A stretch of DNA of 39,570 nucleotides, from NCBI GenBank assembly GCA_020634615.1, contig JACKBI010000021.1, forward strand, positions 1 through 39,570. The letters are read 5' to 3'. Position 1 is the stretch's first letter. The number at the start of each line of letters is the position of its first letter. Positions 7,941 through 16,768 of this stretch are shown here, piece after piece. The notes under the pieces were generated by a model that had not been told where the DNA came from, searched no databases, and saw only the letters and a list, made by a program, of their open reading frames with translations. The position numbers and the translations under genes are program-made. The stretch is from Anaerolineales bacterium. GTDB taxonomy: Bacteria > Chloroflexota > Anaerolineae > JAAEKA01.

Positions 7941-9320
7941 TTACTGGGCCCAAGCCGGGTCTTTTGCCGTCGCTGCCATGTCGGCGCGGCGCTGATCGAT
8001 GCTCGCAAGCACGTCTTCCGGCGTCATGCTGCCGGTGAACATACCTACCATGTCCTTGCCGATATCCATCCACTGCGGATTGACATAGTTGACCGCGTCC
8101 TGATAGACGATGGACTTGGCCGGGAAGGTGTCCAGAAACGCCTGCTGCTCAGGCGTCCACTTTGCTTGCAGCCCCGAGAAGTTGAGGGCGGCGAAGTCAG
8201 GGGTGTTGTCCAGCAGATACTGCAAATTTTCGGGTGCCATCAGGAAGGCCAGGTATTGCTTGGCCGCGTCGATGTGCGGTGAACCCGAATAGATGAACTT
8301 GCTGGGCCCGGCAGGATGTGCGGGCGCCAAAGTGTTGTCTGCCAACGGCATGGGGAAGAACCCGAAAGTTTGGGCCGGTACGTCAGGGTAATCGGTCTCG
8401 ATGCTCACAGGTGCGGTGAGGGTCGTTACCGACATGGCATACTCGCCGGATGCCAGCTTGGCGTTGGTGTCGGAGAATGCGTCGGAAAGGGCATTGTCGC
8501 CAAAGCAACCCATCTGATACAGTTCGTTGAGTTCCGTCATGGCTTCTTGCATGACTGGCACATCGGCAAACTTGGCGGTGTTGGCGTTCAACTGGTCGGC
8601 CAGGCCGGGATCCACTTCCTCGAAACGCGGACCTACCATCGGGAACCACAACACGTGGTGCCAGCCATCCGAGATCGGCTCATAGATCGGGTTGATACCG
8701 GCGTCCAGGAGTGTTTGACAGACATCCTTGAACTCGGCAAAGGTGCTGGGAACGCTCAACCCGTGCTGCTCAAAGATATCCTTGTTGTAGACGACGACGA
8801 AGTAATTCGAGGCAACCGTGTCCCAAATCTCAGCGCCGTACACCTTGCCGTTCAGGCTGACCATGTCAAGAGAAAGGGGCTCGTGGCGCGAGACCCATTC
8901 CTCGCCTGACAGATCGACTGCGTTCTTTTCGACATCGTATTGCACTTGCAGATCGGTCTTGCCGCTCTGGCCGCCGAAGATGTCGGTAGCTTCTCCAGAG
9001 TTCAGCTTGGTCTTCAGCACGCTGAAGTACTGGTCAGCAGGGATGATCTGATAGTCGACGTGGATGCCGGTTTGTTCCTCGAATTTCTTGGCGAGCTCGA
9101 GCTCTGCATCCTTGATCCAGCCCTGGCTGGCCATGTAGGTGAGGGTGACCGGTTCCTGTTGGGCCGCGGGAGCGGCCGTCGGTTCGACAGCAGCCGGTGC
9201 GGCAGTCGGTTCGGTAGCTGCGGGTTCAGTAGCGCTGGGCGCTGCGGGGGAAGCACTGCATCCTGCGATCAACATCACGCCGAGCAGAAGCATGCCGAGA
9301 ACAATGACGAGCCGTTTCAT
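7941..9320 (-). CDS. Sugar ABC transporter substrate-binding lipoprotein (CUT1)
   Basis: This is the extracellular solute-binding protein of the transporter. Translation from the ATG at 9320 (459 residues) is supported by GGAGG eight bases upstream and gives a lipoprotein signal: MKRLV, a hydrophobic core, then LIAG-C with lipidated Cys21. An Ala/Pro/Thr/Glu linker with repeated TEPTAAPAA units (about 25-58) tethers the binding domain, a form common in Chloroflexota. The mature domain (VTLTYMASQGWIKDAELELAKKFEEQTGI onward) is a typical family-1 fold. It is the first gene of the minus-strand operon and sits behind a near-consensus promoter. The ligand is probably an oligosaccharide or glycoside that GH31 and GH78 can process. 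Confidence 0.95.
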   Translation of the reverse strand: MKRLVIVLGMLLLGVMLIAGCSASPAAPSATEPAATEPTAAPAAVEPTAAPAAQQEPVTLTYMASQGWIKDAELELAKKFEEQTGIHVDYQIIPADQYFSVLKTKLNSGEATDIFGGQSGKTDLQVQYDVEKNAVDLSGEEWVSRHEPLSLDMVSLNGKVYGAEIWDTVASNYFVVVYNKDIFEQHGLSVPSTFAEFKDVCQTLLDAGINPIYEPISDGWHHVLWFPMVGPRFEEVDPGLADQLNANTAKFADVPVMQEAMTELNELYQMGCFGDNALSDAFSDTNAKLASGEYAMSVTTLTAPVSIETDYPDVPAQTFGFFPMPLADNTLAPAHPAGPSKFIYSGSPHIDAAKQYLAFLMAPENLQYLLDNTPDFAALNFSGLQAKWTPEQQAFLDTFPAKSIVYQDAVNYVNPQWMDIGKDMVGMFTGSMTPEDVLASIDQRRADMAATAKDPAWAQ

Positions 9321-9473
9321 TCTAATATCCTCCATGGATGGGTGAGATTGGCAACTCAGGTTGGTTAGCGACAATGCAGGGGGTCACGTCAATAGGCTCC
9401 TCCGAAAACGGAAATCGGTCCTGGCCCTGGTTTCTGGCAAAGTAGCTTGATCGCATTCAGGGTTGCGAAAATC

Positions 9474-9509
9474 TTGCCGGCAACGTTGCCGGTACTGTTA
9501 CCGGTAGTG
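9474..9509. promoter_or_regulatory. Triple 12-bp repeat with LacI-like palindromic operator
   Basis: Three 12-bp units lie head to tail: TTGCCGGCAACG, TTGCCGGTACTG and TTACCGGTAGTG. The junction of the first two forms the perfect palindrome CCGGCAACGTTGCCGG (9477-9492), with the central CG of LacI-family operators. It sits just downstream of the minus-strand start point and in the -35 region of the plus-strand promoter, so bound repressor could block both. Confidence 0.65.
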
Positions 9510-9518
9510 TTTGCAAAT

Positions 9519-9547
9519 ATTCTATGCTATAATCGGGTCCGTGTCAA
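9519..9547 (-). promoter_or_regulatory. Sigma-70-type promoter of the ABC transporter operon
   Basis: On the minus strand TTGACA (9547-9542) is followed after exactly 17 bp by TAGAAT (9524-9519). This is near consensus and is the obvious promoter for the operon starting at 9320. Confidence 0.75.
9525..9533 (+). promoter_or_regulatory. Extended -10 promoter of the rhamnosidase gene
   Basis: TGCTATAAT is an extended -10 element (TGnTATAAT) with no good -35 hexamer; the -35 position falls in the third operator repeat. It overlaps the spacer of the opposing promoter, so the two cannot fire at once. Confidence 0.6.
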
Positions 9548-9716
9548 TAGGCAGCGCGAAATTTAATGTTCGTGCGTCCTGCCCGACGTAAGTCCCGGTC
9601 CTGTGACGACCGATAACGGCCACGAGGGCCTGTCAATTGCGTGTTAGTAACGCGACAACAAGCGACCAGACTCGCTGCCGTCCATCTCCATACTCTGTAT
9701 CTGCGAGAGAAAGTCT

Positions 9717-12578
9717 ATGAACTTGCCAAACTCATCGGAGTCGCTATCAGTCTCTGCCGGCAGCGTTGCCGGTGTGTCGCTCAGTGCTGTCCGCTGCGAA
9801 CATCGGCGCTCGCCTCTGGGGCTGGGTGTTGCCGCGCCACGCCTTTCGTGGATTATTCAGTCTTCGTCGCTCGGCTGGCTTCAGACCGCCTATGAAATCG
9901 AGTCATATGACGCCGGCGAAAGCCTGCGCGCAACATCGGGTCGAATCGAGTCCGATCAATCAGTGCTGGTTCCCTGGCCCTTTGCACCGCTCGGCTCGCG
10001 TGAACGCGCCTTGGTGCGCGTCCGCGTCTGGGGCAACGATGGCATGGTATCGCCGTGGAGTGCCCTGACTTCTGTCGAGGCGGGTTTGCTCCATCAGGGC
10101 GATTGGATCGCCCACTTCATCAGCCCGGACTGGGACGAGGACATCACCCGCCCGCAGCCCTGCCCGCTGCTGCGGCGCGAGTTCGATGTGCGCCCCGGCG
10201 TGGTCAAGGCGCGGCTCTATGTCACCGCGCTGGGTGTCTACGAAGCGCAGATCAACGGGGTGGTCGTCGGCGACCATGTCATGGATCCCGGCTGGACCAG
10301 CTACGAGCACCGGCTGCGCTATCAGACCTTCGACGTGACGGATCACTTGCAGGAAGGCCGCAACGCGCTGGGCGCGATTCTGGGCGATGGCTGGTATCGC
10401 GGCCGGTTGGGCTACGGCGGCGGCCGGCGCAACATCTACGGCGACCGGCTGGCCTTACTGGCCCAGTTGGAGATCGAATTCGCCGACGGCTCCAGCCAGC
10501 GCATCGTCACAGACGACTCGTGGCGAGCCGCCAGCGGGCCGATCCTGGCCAGCGACATCTACGACGGCGAAACCTACGACGCCCGGCTGGAAAAACCGGG
10601 CTGGTCGGCACCCCGCTTCGACGACGACAACTGGGCGGGCGTCAGGCTGGTCGAGCGCGATCTGGCAACCCTTGTCGCACCAAGCGGTCCGCCTGTGCGC
10701 CGTATCGAAACAGTGGCGCCGGTCGCGATCTGGCAGTCCCCCGCCGGTCGCACCCTTGTTGACTTTGGCCAAAACCTGGTGGGGAGCGTGCGCTTCACCG
10801 TGGCCGGCCCGGCCGGCCAGACCATCACCATGCGCCACGCGGAGGTGCTGGAGGATGGCGAGCTTTGCATGCGGCCGCTGCGTCACGCCGCCGCCACCGA
10901 CCGCTACACGCTGGCCGGCCGCGGGCCGGAGACCTGGCAACCGCGCTTCACCTTCCACGGCTTCCGCTACGTCGATCTGGAAGGCTGGCCGGGCGAGCTG
11001 ACCCCCGACGCGATCCGGGCCGTCGTCATCCACTCGGACATGGAGCGTACCGGCTGGTTCGACTGCTCTGATCCACTGGTCAACCAACTGCACGAGAATG
11101 TGGTCTGGGGCATGCGCGGCAATTTCCTCGACATCCCCACCGACTGCCCGCAGCGCGATGAGCGTCTCGGCTGGACCGGCGACATCCAGGTGTTTGCGCC
11201 CACGGCCAGCTTTCTCTACGACTCGGCCGGGTTCCTGCAGTCGTGGCTGGCCGATCTGGCCGCCGAACAAACAGAGGCGGACGGTATCGCGCCGTTCTTC
11301 ATCCCCAATATCCTGGCTGTACCGGTGTCGCCGTCAGCCGCGTGGGGGGATGCGGCGGTGGTTGTGCCGTGGGTGTTGTACCAGCGTTTCGGCGATGCGG
11401 GCATTCTGGAAACCCAGTTCGACAGCATGTGCGCCTGGGTCGATGTGGTCGAGGCTGCGGCCGGACCTGGCCGGTTGTGGGAGCACGGCATCCAGTGGGG
11501 CGACTGGCTGGACCCCAAGGCGCCGCCGGACAAGCCGGGCGATGCGCGCACAGCGCCGTACATCGTCGCCACCGCCTACTTTGCGCGGTCGGCTGACTTA
11601 CTGGCGCGGTCTGCGGCGGTGCTCGGCAGGACCAGCGAGGCGAAGCACTACGCTGCGCTGGCCGCTGAAGTGCGCGCTGCCTTTGCCCGCGAGTACGTCA
11701 CGCCGGCCGGTCGAGTGGTGAGCGACGCGACCACCGGCTACGCGCTGGCGTTGCAGTTTGCCCTCCTGCCGACCGAGAAGCAGCGCCAACTGGCCGGGAA
11801 GCGGCTGGCGGCGCTGGTGCGCGGCAGCGGCTATCGCATCAGCACCGGCTTCGTTGGCACGCCGCTGGTGTGCGATGCGCTGTGCGAAGCGGGTGAATAT
11901 GACACCGCGTACCGGCTGCTGATGCAGCGCGAGTGTCCCTCGTGGCTCTATCCGGTGACCATGGGCGCGACGACGATTTGGGAGCGTTGGGACAGCATGT
12001 TGCCCGACGGCAGGGTGAATCCTGGCAAGATGACGTCGTTCAACCACTATGCCCTGGGGGCGGTGGCCGACTGGCTGCATCGCACCGTGGCCGGTCTTGC
12101 GCCGGCCGCGCCGGGCTATCGCCGTATTGCCATCGAGCCGCATCCGGGCGGCGGTCTCATGTCGGCCCGCGCCCGTCATCGAACGCCCTATGGCATGGCC
12201 GGGTGCTCGTGGCAGATCGAGGACGGTGCGATCACGGTTGAGGTCGAGATCCCGCCCAACACGTCGGCCAGCGTTCATTTACCTGGACAAGACGACATCC
12301 CGATTGAGGTCGGATCGGGCCGTCACCGCTGGTCCTATCCATTTGAAGTTGTCGATTTTGTCCGCCCTGAGTTGACGCTGGACAGCACCCTGGGTACGGT
12401 AGCCGATTATCCCGAGGCATATCCCGAGGTGATGAAAATCTTCGTGCGGCAGAGCCCGGATTTTGCCGATCGCATGATGGGCCAGACTGAGGTCACGTTG
12501 CGCGAGGCGATTTTGCAGAACCCCAATGCGCAGCGATTGCAGGCACAGGTCGAAGCAGTCCTGGCATCGCTGGCTTGA
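9717..12578 (+). CDS. GH78 alpha-L-rhamnosidase
   Basis: This inverting glycosidase of 953 residues removes terminal alpha-L-rhamnose from plant polysaccharides and glycosides. The N-terminus matches the family opening (AVRCEHRRSPLGLGVAAPRLSW, residues 23-44). Beta-domains follow, then an (alpha/alpha)6 barrel from about 430 to 770. The conserved acidic block PQRDERLGWTGD carries Asp481/Glu482, and the second catalytic carboxylate is Glu756 in TIWERWD. A C-terminal beta-domain follows, then a helical tail (about 880-953). No signal peptide is visible, so the enzyme is likely cytoplasmic. The ATG at 9717 has a purine-rich leader (GAGAGAAAG) but no perfect ribosome site; a GTG near 9774 is an alternative. 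A near copy of the operator lies inside the gene at 9757-9772. Confidence 0.95.
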   Translation: MNLPNSSESLSVSAGSVAGVSLSAVRCEHRRSPLGLGVAAPRLSWIIQSSSLGWLQTAYEIESYDAGESLRATSGRIESDQSVLVPWPFAPLGSRERALVRVRVWGNDGMVSPWSALTSVEAGLLHQGDWIAHFISPDWDEDITRPQPCPLLRREFDVRPGVVKARLYVTALGVYEAQINGVVVGDHVMDPGWTSYEHRLRYQTFDVTDHLQEGRNALGAILGDGWYRGRLGYGGGRRNIYGDRLALLAQLEIEFADGSSQRIVTDDSWRAASGPILASDIYDGETYDARLEKPGWSAPRFDDDNWAGVRLVERDLATLVAPSGPPVRRIETVAPVAIWQSPAGRTLVDFGQNLVGSVRFTVAGPAGQTITMRHAEVLEDGELCMRPLRHAAATDRYTLAGRGPETWQPRFTFHGFRYVDLEGWPGELTPDAIRAVVIHSDMERTGWFDCSDPLVNQLHENVVWGMRGNFLDIPTDCPQRDERLGWTGDIQVFAPTASFLYDSAGFLQSWLADLAAEQTEADGIAPFFIPNILAVPVSPSAAWGDAAVVVPWVLYQRFGDAGILETQFDSMCAWVDVVEAAAGPGRLWEHGIQWGDWLDPKAPPDKPGDARTAPYIVATAYFARSADLLARSAAVLGRTSEAKHYAALAAEVRAAFAREYVTPAGRVVSDATTGYALALQFALLPTEKQRQLAGKRLAALVRGSGYRISTGFVGTPLVCDALCEAGEYDTAYRLLMQRECPSWLYPVTMGATTIWERWDSMLPDGRVNPGKMTSFNHYALGAVADWLHRTVAGLAPAAPGYRRIAIEPHPGGGLMSARARHRTPYGMAGCSWQIEDGAITVEVEIPPNTSASVHLPGQDDIPIEVGSGRHRWSYPFEVVDFVRPELTLDSTLGTVADYPEAYPEVMKIFVRQSPDFADRMMGQTEVTLREAILQNPNAQRLQAQVEAVLASLA
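9757..9772. promoter_or_regulatory. Second LacI-like operator inside the rhamnosidase gene
   Basis: CCGGCAGCGTTGCCGG differs at one base from the palindrome at 9477-9492 and lies 280 bp downstream of it, within codons 14-19. The spacing suits DNA looping by a repressor tetramer (inference). Confidence 0.45.
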
Positions 12579-12735
12579 CAGTCTGCTGCAATGGGACGTT
12601 GGCGAAACCGGTTGTGTGATGCTAGAATTGCTGGCGACGCTGGAACGCGTTGCTACTATTTCAACGGAAGGACAAACTGACATTGCATTTTATCAGCCCG
12701 CGATGGCCGGATGTCAGTGGGTATAAGGAGCTTCG
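12579..12735 (+). promoter_or_regulatory. Gap before the ThuA-like gene with a possible internal promoter
   Basis: This 157-bp gap includes TTGGCG, an 18-bp spacer and TAGAAT, with a TG extension (TGCTAGAAT near 12622-12630). It may be a secondary promoter for the ThuA-like gene. The ribosome site AAGGAG lies at 12725-12730. Confidence 0.35.
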
Positions 12736-13464
12736 ATGACAAGTCTTCCCAAAGTCACGGTCTGGAACGAATTTCGGCACGAGAAGAGCGACGCAGCCGT
12801 GCAGGCCATCTATCCGCGCGGCATTCATGAGGCTGTGGCCGAACCGCTGCGCCAGGCCGGATTCCCCGTGCGCACGGCAACGCTGGACGAACCGGAGCAC
12901 GGCCTGACCGAGGCCGTGCTGGACGAGACGGATGTGCTGGTCTGGTGGGGCCACAGAGCTCATCCGGAGGTGCGTGACGAGATCGTGGACCGGGTGCAGG
13001 CGCGCGTGTTGGGCGGCATGGGGCTGTTGGTGCTGCACTCCGGCCATTTCTCCAAGGTTTTCAAGCGGCTGATGGGGACCTCGTGCGACTTGAAGTGGCG
13101 CGAGGCAGAGGAGCGTGAGCGGTTCTGGGTCGTCGCGCCAAGTCATCCCATCACTGCCGGTCTGGGCGAGTACTTCGAGCTGCCGCAGGAAGAGATGTAC
13201 GGCGAGTTCTTCGACATCCCCGCGCCTGACGAGCTGGTGCTGGTCAGTTGGTTCCAGGGCGGTGAGGTGTTTCGCAGCGGTTGCTGCTACAGCCGCGGCC
13301 GAGGGCGCATCTTCTATTTCCGGCCCGGCCACGAGACCTATCCGACCTACTACGACGCCAATGTGCAGCGGGTGATCGCCAACGCGGTGCGCTGGCTGGC
13401 CCCGGCCGGCGGGCCGGTCGTCACCTTCGGCCACCGGCCGCAGCCGTTGGAGGCGGTTACCTGA
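12736..13464 (+). CDS. ThuA-like (trehalose utilisation family) protein
   Basis: This 242-residue protein matches the ThuA family, a class I glutamine-amidotransferase-like fold found in sugar-catabolic loci whose exact reaction is mostly unsettled. Features seen are an N-terminal VTVWNEFRHEKSDAAVQAIYP, a strand-turn LLVLHSGHFSKVFKRLMG where related enzymes carry a nucleophile elbow (Ser/His here, no Cys), and a C-terminal GRIFYFRPGHETYPTYYD block. AAGGAG five bases upstream supports the start. It lies 157 bp after the rhamnosidase on the same strand and probably shares its expression. ThuA relatives have been linked to 3-keto-sugar metabolism together with Gfo/Idh enzymes, which would link it to the oxidoreductase at 151-1242 (inference). 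Confidence 0.85.
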   Translation: MTSLPKVTVWNEFRHEKSDAAVQAIYPRGIHEAVAEPLRQAGFPVRTATLDEPEHGLTEAVLDETDVLVWWGHRAHPEVRDEIVDRVQARVLGGMGLLVLHSGHFSKVFKRLMGTSCDLKWREAEERERFWVVAPSHPITAGLGEYFELPQEEMYGEFFDIPAPDELVLVSWFQGGEVFRSGCCYSRGRGRIFYFRPGHETYPTYYDANVQRVIANAVRWLAPAGGPVVTFGHRPQPLEAVT

Positions 13465-13495
13465 GCGGATGGCTCGCTCCCTGATCGTTCGTTGC

Positions 13496-13990
13496 TCAGG
13501 CTATGCCCAACGCGGCGGAAACCTGAGCAAGCGCCTCCTTCTCGGCGTCATTCACCATGATTTTGCTCCGTGAGAAGAAACCACCACCCTCAGCGCCAGC
13601 CTCGCTGGTGCGCACAGCGGTGTTGATCACCCATTGCTTGTAGCCTGCTGCTTCGGCAGGATCCACCTTGCTGTCAAGCAGCTCGGCCAACTGCTGTAGC
13701 CGACCGAGCGCTTCATCCCTGGCCCCCGGTGCGCTGGCCAACTCACTGAAGTCAGCGAACTTGGCGCCGCTGTCAGCGCGCTTCTCGATCGCGAACAGGA
13801 TGGAGCTTACCAGCGCGTTGTCCAGGTAATCGCCCCGACTGTTCAGGATGTATTCGGCGGCGGCAATCCCTTCCGAGGCCGTTTCACGCTTTTGTCCCAA
13901 ACTGGCAGCGGAAACAACCACCGCGCCATGCCGGGGACCCTCCATCAACAGCCGTTGTTCGTCGGCGGAAAATTCACTCAAGACAGTCAT
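13496..13990 (-). CDS. Conserved hypothetical protein, 164 residues
   Basis: I do not recognise this gene. From the ATG at 13990 (GCGAGGA ribosome site seven bases upstream) it encodes a soluble, mostly helical protein of about 164 residues with no membrane segment or signal peptide. An in-frame extension to 14158 would overlap the isomerase gene and is rejected. The sequence has an acidic N-terminus (VLSEFSADEQRLLMEGPRHG), a conserved-looking middle (YILNSRGDYLDNALVSSILFAIEK) and a glycine-rich turn GAEGGGFF before the last helix. It follows the mannose-6-phosphate isomerase gene by 20 bp, so the two are probably co-transcribed. No function is proposed. Confidence 0.75.
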   Translation of the reverse strand: MTVLSEFSADEQRLLMEGPRHGAVVVSAASLGQKRETASEGIAAAEYILNSRGDYLDNALVSSILFAIEKRADSGAKFADFSELASAPGARDEALGRLQQLAELLDSKVDPAEAAGYKQWVINTAVRTSEAGAEGGGFFSRSKIMVNDAEKEALAQVSAALGIA

Positions 13991-14010
13991 TACGATCCTC
14001 GCTTTCTCGA

Positions 14011-15009
14011 CTACGAAGCATCCACATACGTCCGCAGCAGCGTCGCCGGCTGGCGGGCAGTCACCGTGAATTCGCCCAGCGCGGCCGGCAGCAGGCAGAA
14101 GCGCACTGCGCCCAGCGTCAACTGGTTGATCGACACTTCGCCTGCCAGGACGCCCCATATCTCCAATGTGTCACCGTCGCGCTGGTTCTCGAACTCGACA
14201 CCGGGTTCGAGAACCAGCCGTTCGGTGACGAAATAGCGGTTGCGGCAGAGCTGCTCGCGCCGGAAGCCGGTTTCCTCGGCCAGCACCACCGGCTGGCGTA
14301 CGGCCGGTTCCACCCGGTCGAAGTCGATGACGTCCAATGCCTTTTCCACATGCAGCGGCCGCGGCCTGCCATCGGCGCCCATCCGTCCCCAGTCGTAGAC
14401 CCGGTAGGTGGTGTTGGAGTTTTGCTGTATCTCGGCGATGATCAGGCCGCCCATGATGGCGTGCAACGTGCCGGCCGGCACGCAGACGTGGTCGCCACTC
14501 GTGACCGCCACCCGGTGCAGATACGGCTCCAGCCGGCCCTCTTCAATGCCGCGCCGGAAGGCATCCGCCGTCGTCCCACTCTTCACCCCCAGGATTAGCT
14601 CAGCATCTGGCTCGGCGTGCAGCACGACCCACATCTCGCTCTTGCCCAGCTCGTTGCCCTCGTGCGCCAGCGCGTAGGCGTCGTTGGGATGCACCTGCAC
14701 CGAGAGTGGGGTGTTGGCGTCCAGCAGCTTGACCAGCAACGGGAACTTGCCGCGCGCCTGCGCCCAGGCGTTGTTGCGTCCGATCAGGTCGATGCCCACC
14801 TCGGCATGGACGCGGGTCAGCGGCCAGCCGGCGAACCGGCCGTTTTCGACCGTTGACGTGCCGTCGTCGTGGCCGGCGATCTCCCAGCTTTCAGCGATGA
14901 CGCCTTCTGCTGGCAATGCGCGGCCCAGCCGCGTCTCCAGGTTGCGCCCGCCCCAGATGTAATCCTTCAGCACCGGGGTGAAGATCATTGGATACAGTTG
15001 ATTGGCCAT
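14011..15009 (-). CDS. manA: Mannose-6-phosphate isomerase, class I
   Basis: This zinc enzyme interconverts mannose 6-phosphate and fructose 6-phosphate in the cytoplasm. The 332-residue length fits the short class I form. Visible features are the N-terminal YPMIFTPVLKDYIWGGRNLETRLG, the metal-binding stretch SVQVHPNDAYALAHEGNELGKSEMWVVL (His and Glu ligands), HAIMGGLIIAEIQQNSNTTYRVYDW and a C-terminal cupin. The ATG at 15009 is preceded by GGAGA; the longer frame to 15168 would cross the divergent promoter. It heads a two-gene minus-strand unit with the unknown gene and is divergent from comM. Symbol is by family; specificity (mannose versus another aldose phosphate) is inferred. Confidence 0.9.
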   Translation of the reverse strand: MANQLYPMIFTPVLKDYIWGGRNLETRLGRALPAEGVIAESWEIAGHDDGTSTVENGRFAGWPLTRVHAEVGIDLIGRNNAWAQARGKFPLLVKLLDANTPLSVQVHPNDAYALAHEGNELGKSEMWVVLHAEPDAELILGVKSGTTADAFRRGIEEGRLEPYLHRVAVTSGDHVCVPAGTLHAIMGGLIIAEIQQNSNTTYRVYDWGRMGADGRPRPLHVEKALDVIDFDRVEPAVRQPVVLAEETGFRREQLCRNRYFVTERLVLEPGVEFENQRDGDTLEIWGVLAGEVSINQLTLGAVRFCLLPAALGEFTVTARQPATLLRTYVDAS

Positions 15010-15109
15010 TTCGCGGTCTCCTCTGGTCAATCTAACCACGAGTTGCGCGATCGGGCAAGTCTCTCGTGTTGCGCCCTGCGCGGCAAGACATCCATCCTGT
15101 TCAGCCACC

Positions 15110-15149
15110 ATTCTACCGCCTTGTCGATTGCACGAATCTGCGGTAGAAT
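15110..15149 (+). promoter_or_regulatory. Divergent promoter region with mirrored -10 boxes
   Basis: TTGTCG (15121-15126), a 17-bp spacer and TAGAAT (15144-15149) form a good plus-strand promoter for comM. ATTCTACCGC (15110-15119) and GCGGTAGAAT (15140-15149) are perfect inverted copies, so an identical TAGAAT faces manA on the minus strand, though without a good -35. Confidence 0.6.
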
Positions 15150-15205
15150 TCGCGCAATTTGAGAACATCGCAGGCCACCGCCATTATCTCAGGAAGAGGG
15201 GGCGC

Positions 15206-16744
15206 ATGCTCGCCAAAGTCGTCAGTTGTTCAGTCATCGGCCTCGAAGGAACGGCCGTCGAGGTGGAAGTCGATATCTACAGCAACGCGCTGCCGTCCAT
15301 CGTGCTGGTGGGTTTGCCCGACGCGGCGGTCAAGGAGTCGACCGAGCGCGTGCGCGCCGCACTGGTGAACTCCGGCCTCACGTACCCGCGCGGCCGGGTG
15401 ACGGTCAACCTGGCGCCGGCGGATCTGCGCAAAGTGGGGCCGGTCTACGACCTGCCGATTGCGGTCGGCCTGCTGGCTGCCAGCGATCAGGTGCCGCTGG
15501 ACCGGCTGGAGAACGCGCTCTTCATCGGCGAGCTGAGCCTGGACGGCAGCCTGCGCCACATCGACGGCGTGCTGCCCATGGCGCACATGGCGCAGCAGTC
15601 CGGCATCCAGACGGTCTACCTGCCCGAGGTGGACGCGCCTGAAGCCGCCTTGATCGCGGGCATCGACGTCATCCCGGTGCCATCCATGTCCGCGTTGGTG
15701 TCTCATCTCCGCGACTTCGATCCGATCCCGCCGTTCGAGCATGATCAAATTCTCGACGATGTGCACGAGGCGGTCTATACCGTGGACTTCGCCGACATCA
15801 AGGGTCAGGAACATGTCAAGCGGGCGCTGGAAGTGGCGGCGGCCGGCGCGCACAATGCGCTGCTTACCGGTCCGCCGGGTGCAGGCAAGACATTGATGGC
15901 CCGCTCGCTGCCGTCGATCCTGCCCAAGCTGGTGCTGTCTGAAGCGCTGGACATCACGCGCATCTACTCGGTGACCGGTATGTTGCCCGGCGACACGCCG
16001 CTGATCAACCACCGCCCCTTCCGGGCGCCACACCACACCATCAGCCACGCCGGGTTGGTAGGCGGCGGGCGGTTGCCGCGCCCGGGTGAGATCAGCCTGG
16101 CGCATCGTGGCGTGCTGTTTCTGGACGAGTTGCCGGAGTTTGGGCCGCGTAATCTGGAGACGCTCAGGCAGCCGCTGGAGGACAAGGTCGTCACCATCAG
16201 CCGCGCCCAGGGGTCGATGAGTTTCCCCGCCAATTTCATGCTAGTCGGCGCAATGAATCCCTGCCCATGTGGCTGGTTTGGCGATAGCCAACATGAATGC
16301 TCGTGTAGCATGGCGACGGTCACCCGCTACCAGAAGCGTCTCTCCGGCCCGCTGCTTGACCGCATCGACATCCACGTCGAGGTGCCGCGAGTGGATTTCG
16401 AGAAGCTGAGCGACCGCCACCGCGGCGAGACGTCGCGCACTATCCGCGAGCGCATCGAGGCAGCCCGTGACATCCAGCGACGACGATTTGCCGCGCTGAC
16501 CGACGGGCGGGTTGTCACCACCAACGCCGACATGGGGCCGGGCGAGATCCGAGAATTCTGCCCGGTGGACGAGGCCGGCCACAGCCTGCTGCGGGCCGCC
16601 ATGCGCCAACTGCATATGAGCGCCCGCGCCTACCACCGCACGCTGAAGTTGGCGCGCACCATCGCCGATCTGGCCGGCGTCGATCGCATCGAAACCGCGC
16701 ATCTGGCAGAAGCGATCCAGTACCGGCCGCGCTGGCAGGCGTGA
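15206..16744 (+). CDS. comM: YifB/ComM-family AAA+ ATPase (Mg-chelatase-like)
   Basis: This 512-residue protein has the three-part ComM layout. It has an N-terminal ChlI/Lon-type domain (MLAKVVSCSVIGLEGTAVEV; PSIVLVGLPDAAVKES), a central AAA+ domain with Walker A GPPGAGKT (about 222-229) and Walker B GVLFLDELPEF, and a C-terminal Mg-chelatase-like domain. A four-Cys cluster NPCPCGWFGDSQHECSC lies between, as in the family. ComM is a hexameric helicase that promotes branch migration during natural transformation. It is also widespread in bacteria not known to be competent. The ATG at 15206 is preceded by AGGAAGAGGGGG, so the longer frame from 15002 is not used. It stands alone on the plus strand. 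Confidence 0.93.
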   Translation: MLAKVVSCSVIGLEGTAVEVEVDIYSNALPSIVLVGLPDAAVKESTERVRAALVNSGLTYPRGRVTVNLAPADLRKVGPVYDLPIAVGLLAASDQVPLDRLENALFIGELSLDGSLRHIDGVLPMAHMAQQSGIQTVYLPEVDAPEAALIAGIDVIPVPSMSALVSHLRDFDPIPPFEHDQILDDVHEAVYTVDFADIKGQEHVKRALEVAAAGAHNALLTGPPGAGKTLMARSLPSILPKLVLSEALDITRIYSVTGMLPGDTPLINHRPFRAPHHTISHAGLVGGGRLPRPGEISLAHRGVLFLDELPEFGPRNLETLRQPLEDKVVTISRAQGSMSFPANFMLVGAMNPCPCGWFGDSQHECSCSMATVTRYQKRLSGPLLDRIDIHVEVPRVDFEKLSDRHRGETSRTIRERIEAARDIQRRRFAALTDGRVVTTNADMGPGEIREFCPVDEAGHSLLRAAMRQLHMSARAYHRTLKLARTIADLAGVDRIETAHLAEAIQYRPRWQA

Positions 16745-16768
16745 ACGCGGCCTGGTGGCCCCAACAGG

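Larger units (their letters stand above)
9321..9716. promoter_or_regulatory. Divergent control region of the glycan locus
   Basis: This 396-bp gene-free region separates the binding-protein operon (minus) from the rhamnosidase (plus). It contains overlapping divergent promoters around 9519-9547, the repeated operator at 9474-9509, and two fairly long leaders (about 190 nt on the minus side, about 175 nt on the plus side). Nothing else recognisable was seen in 9548-9716. Confidence 0.7.
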
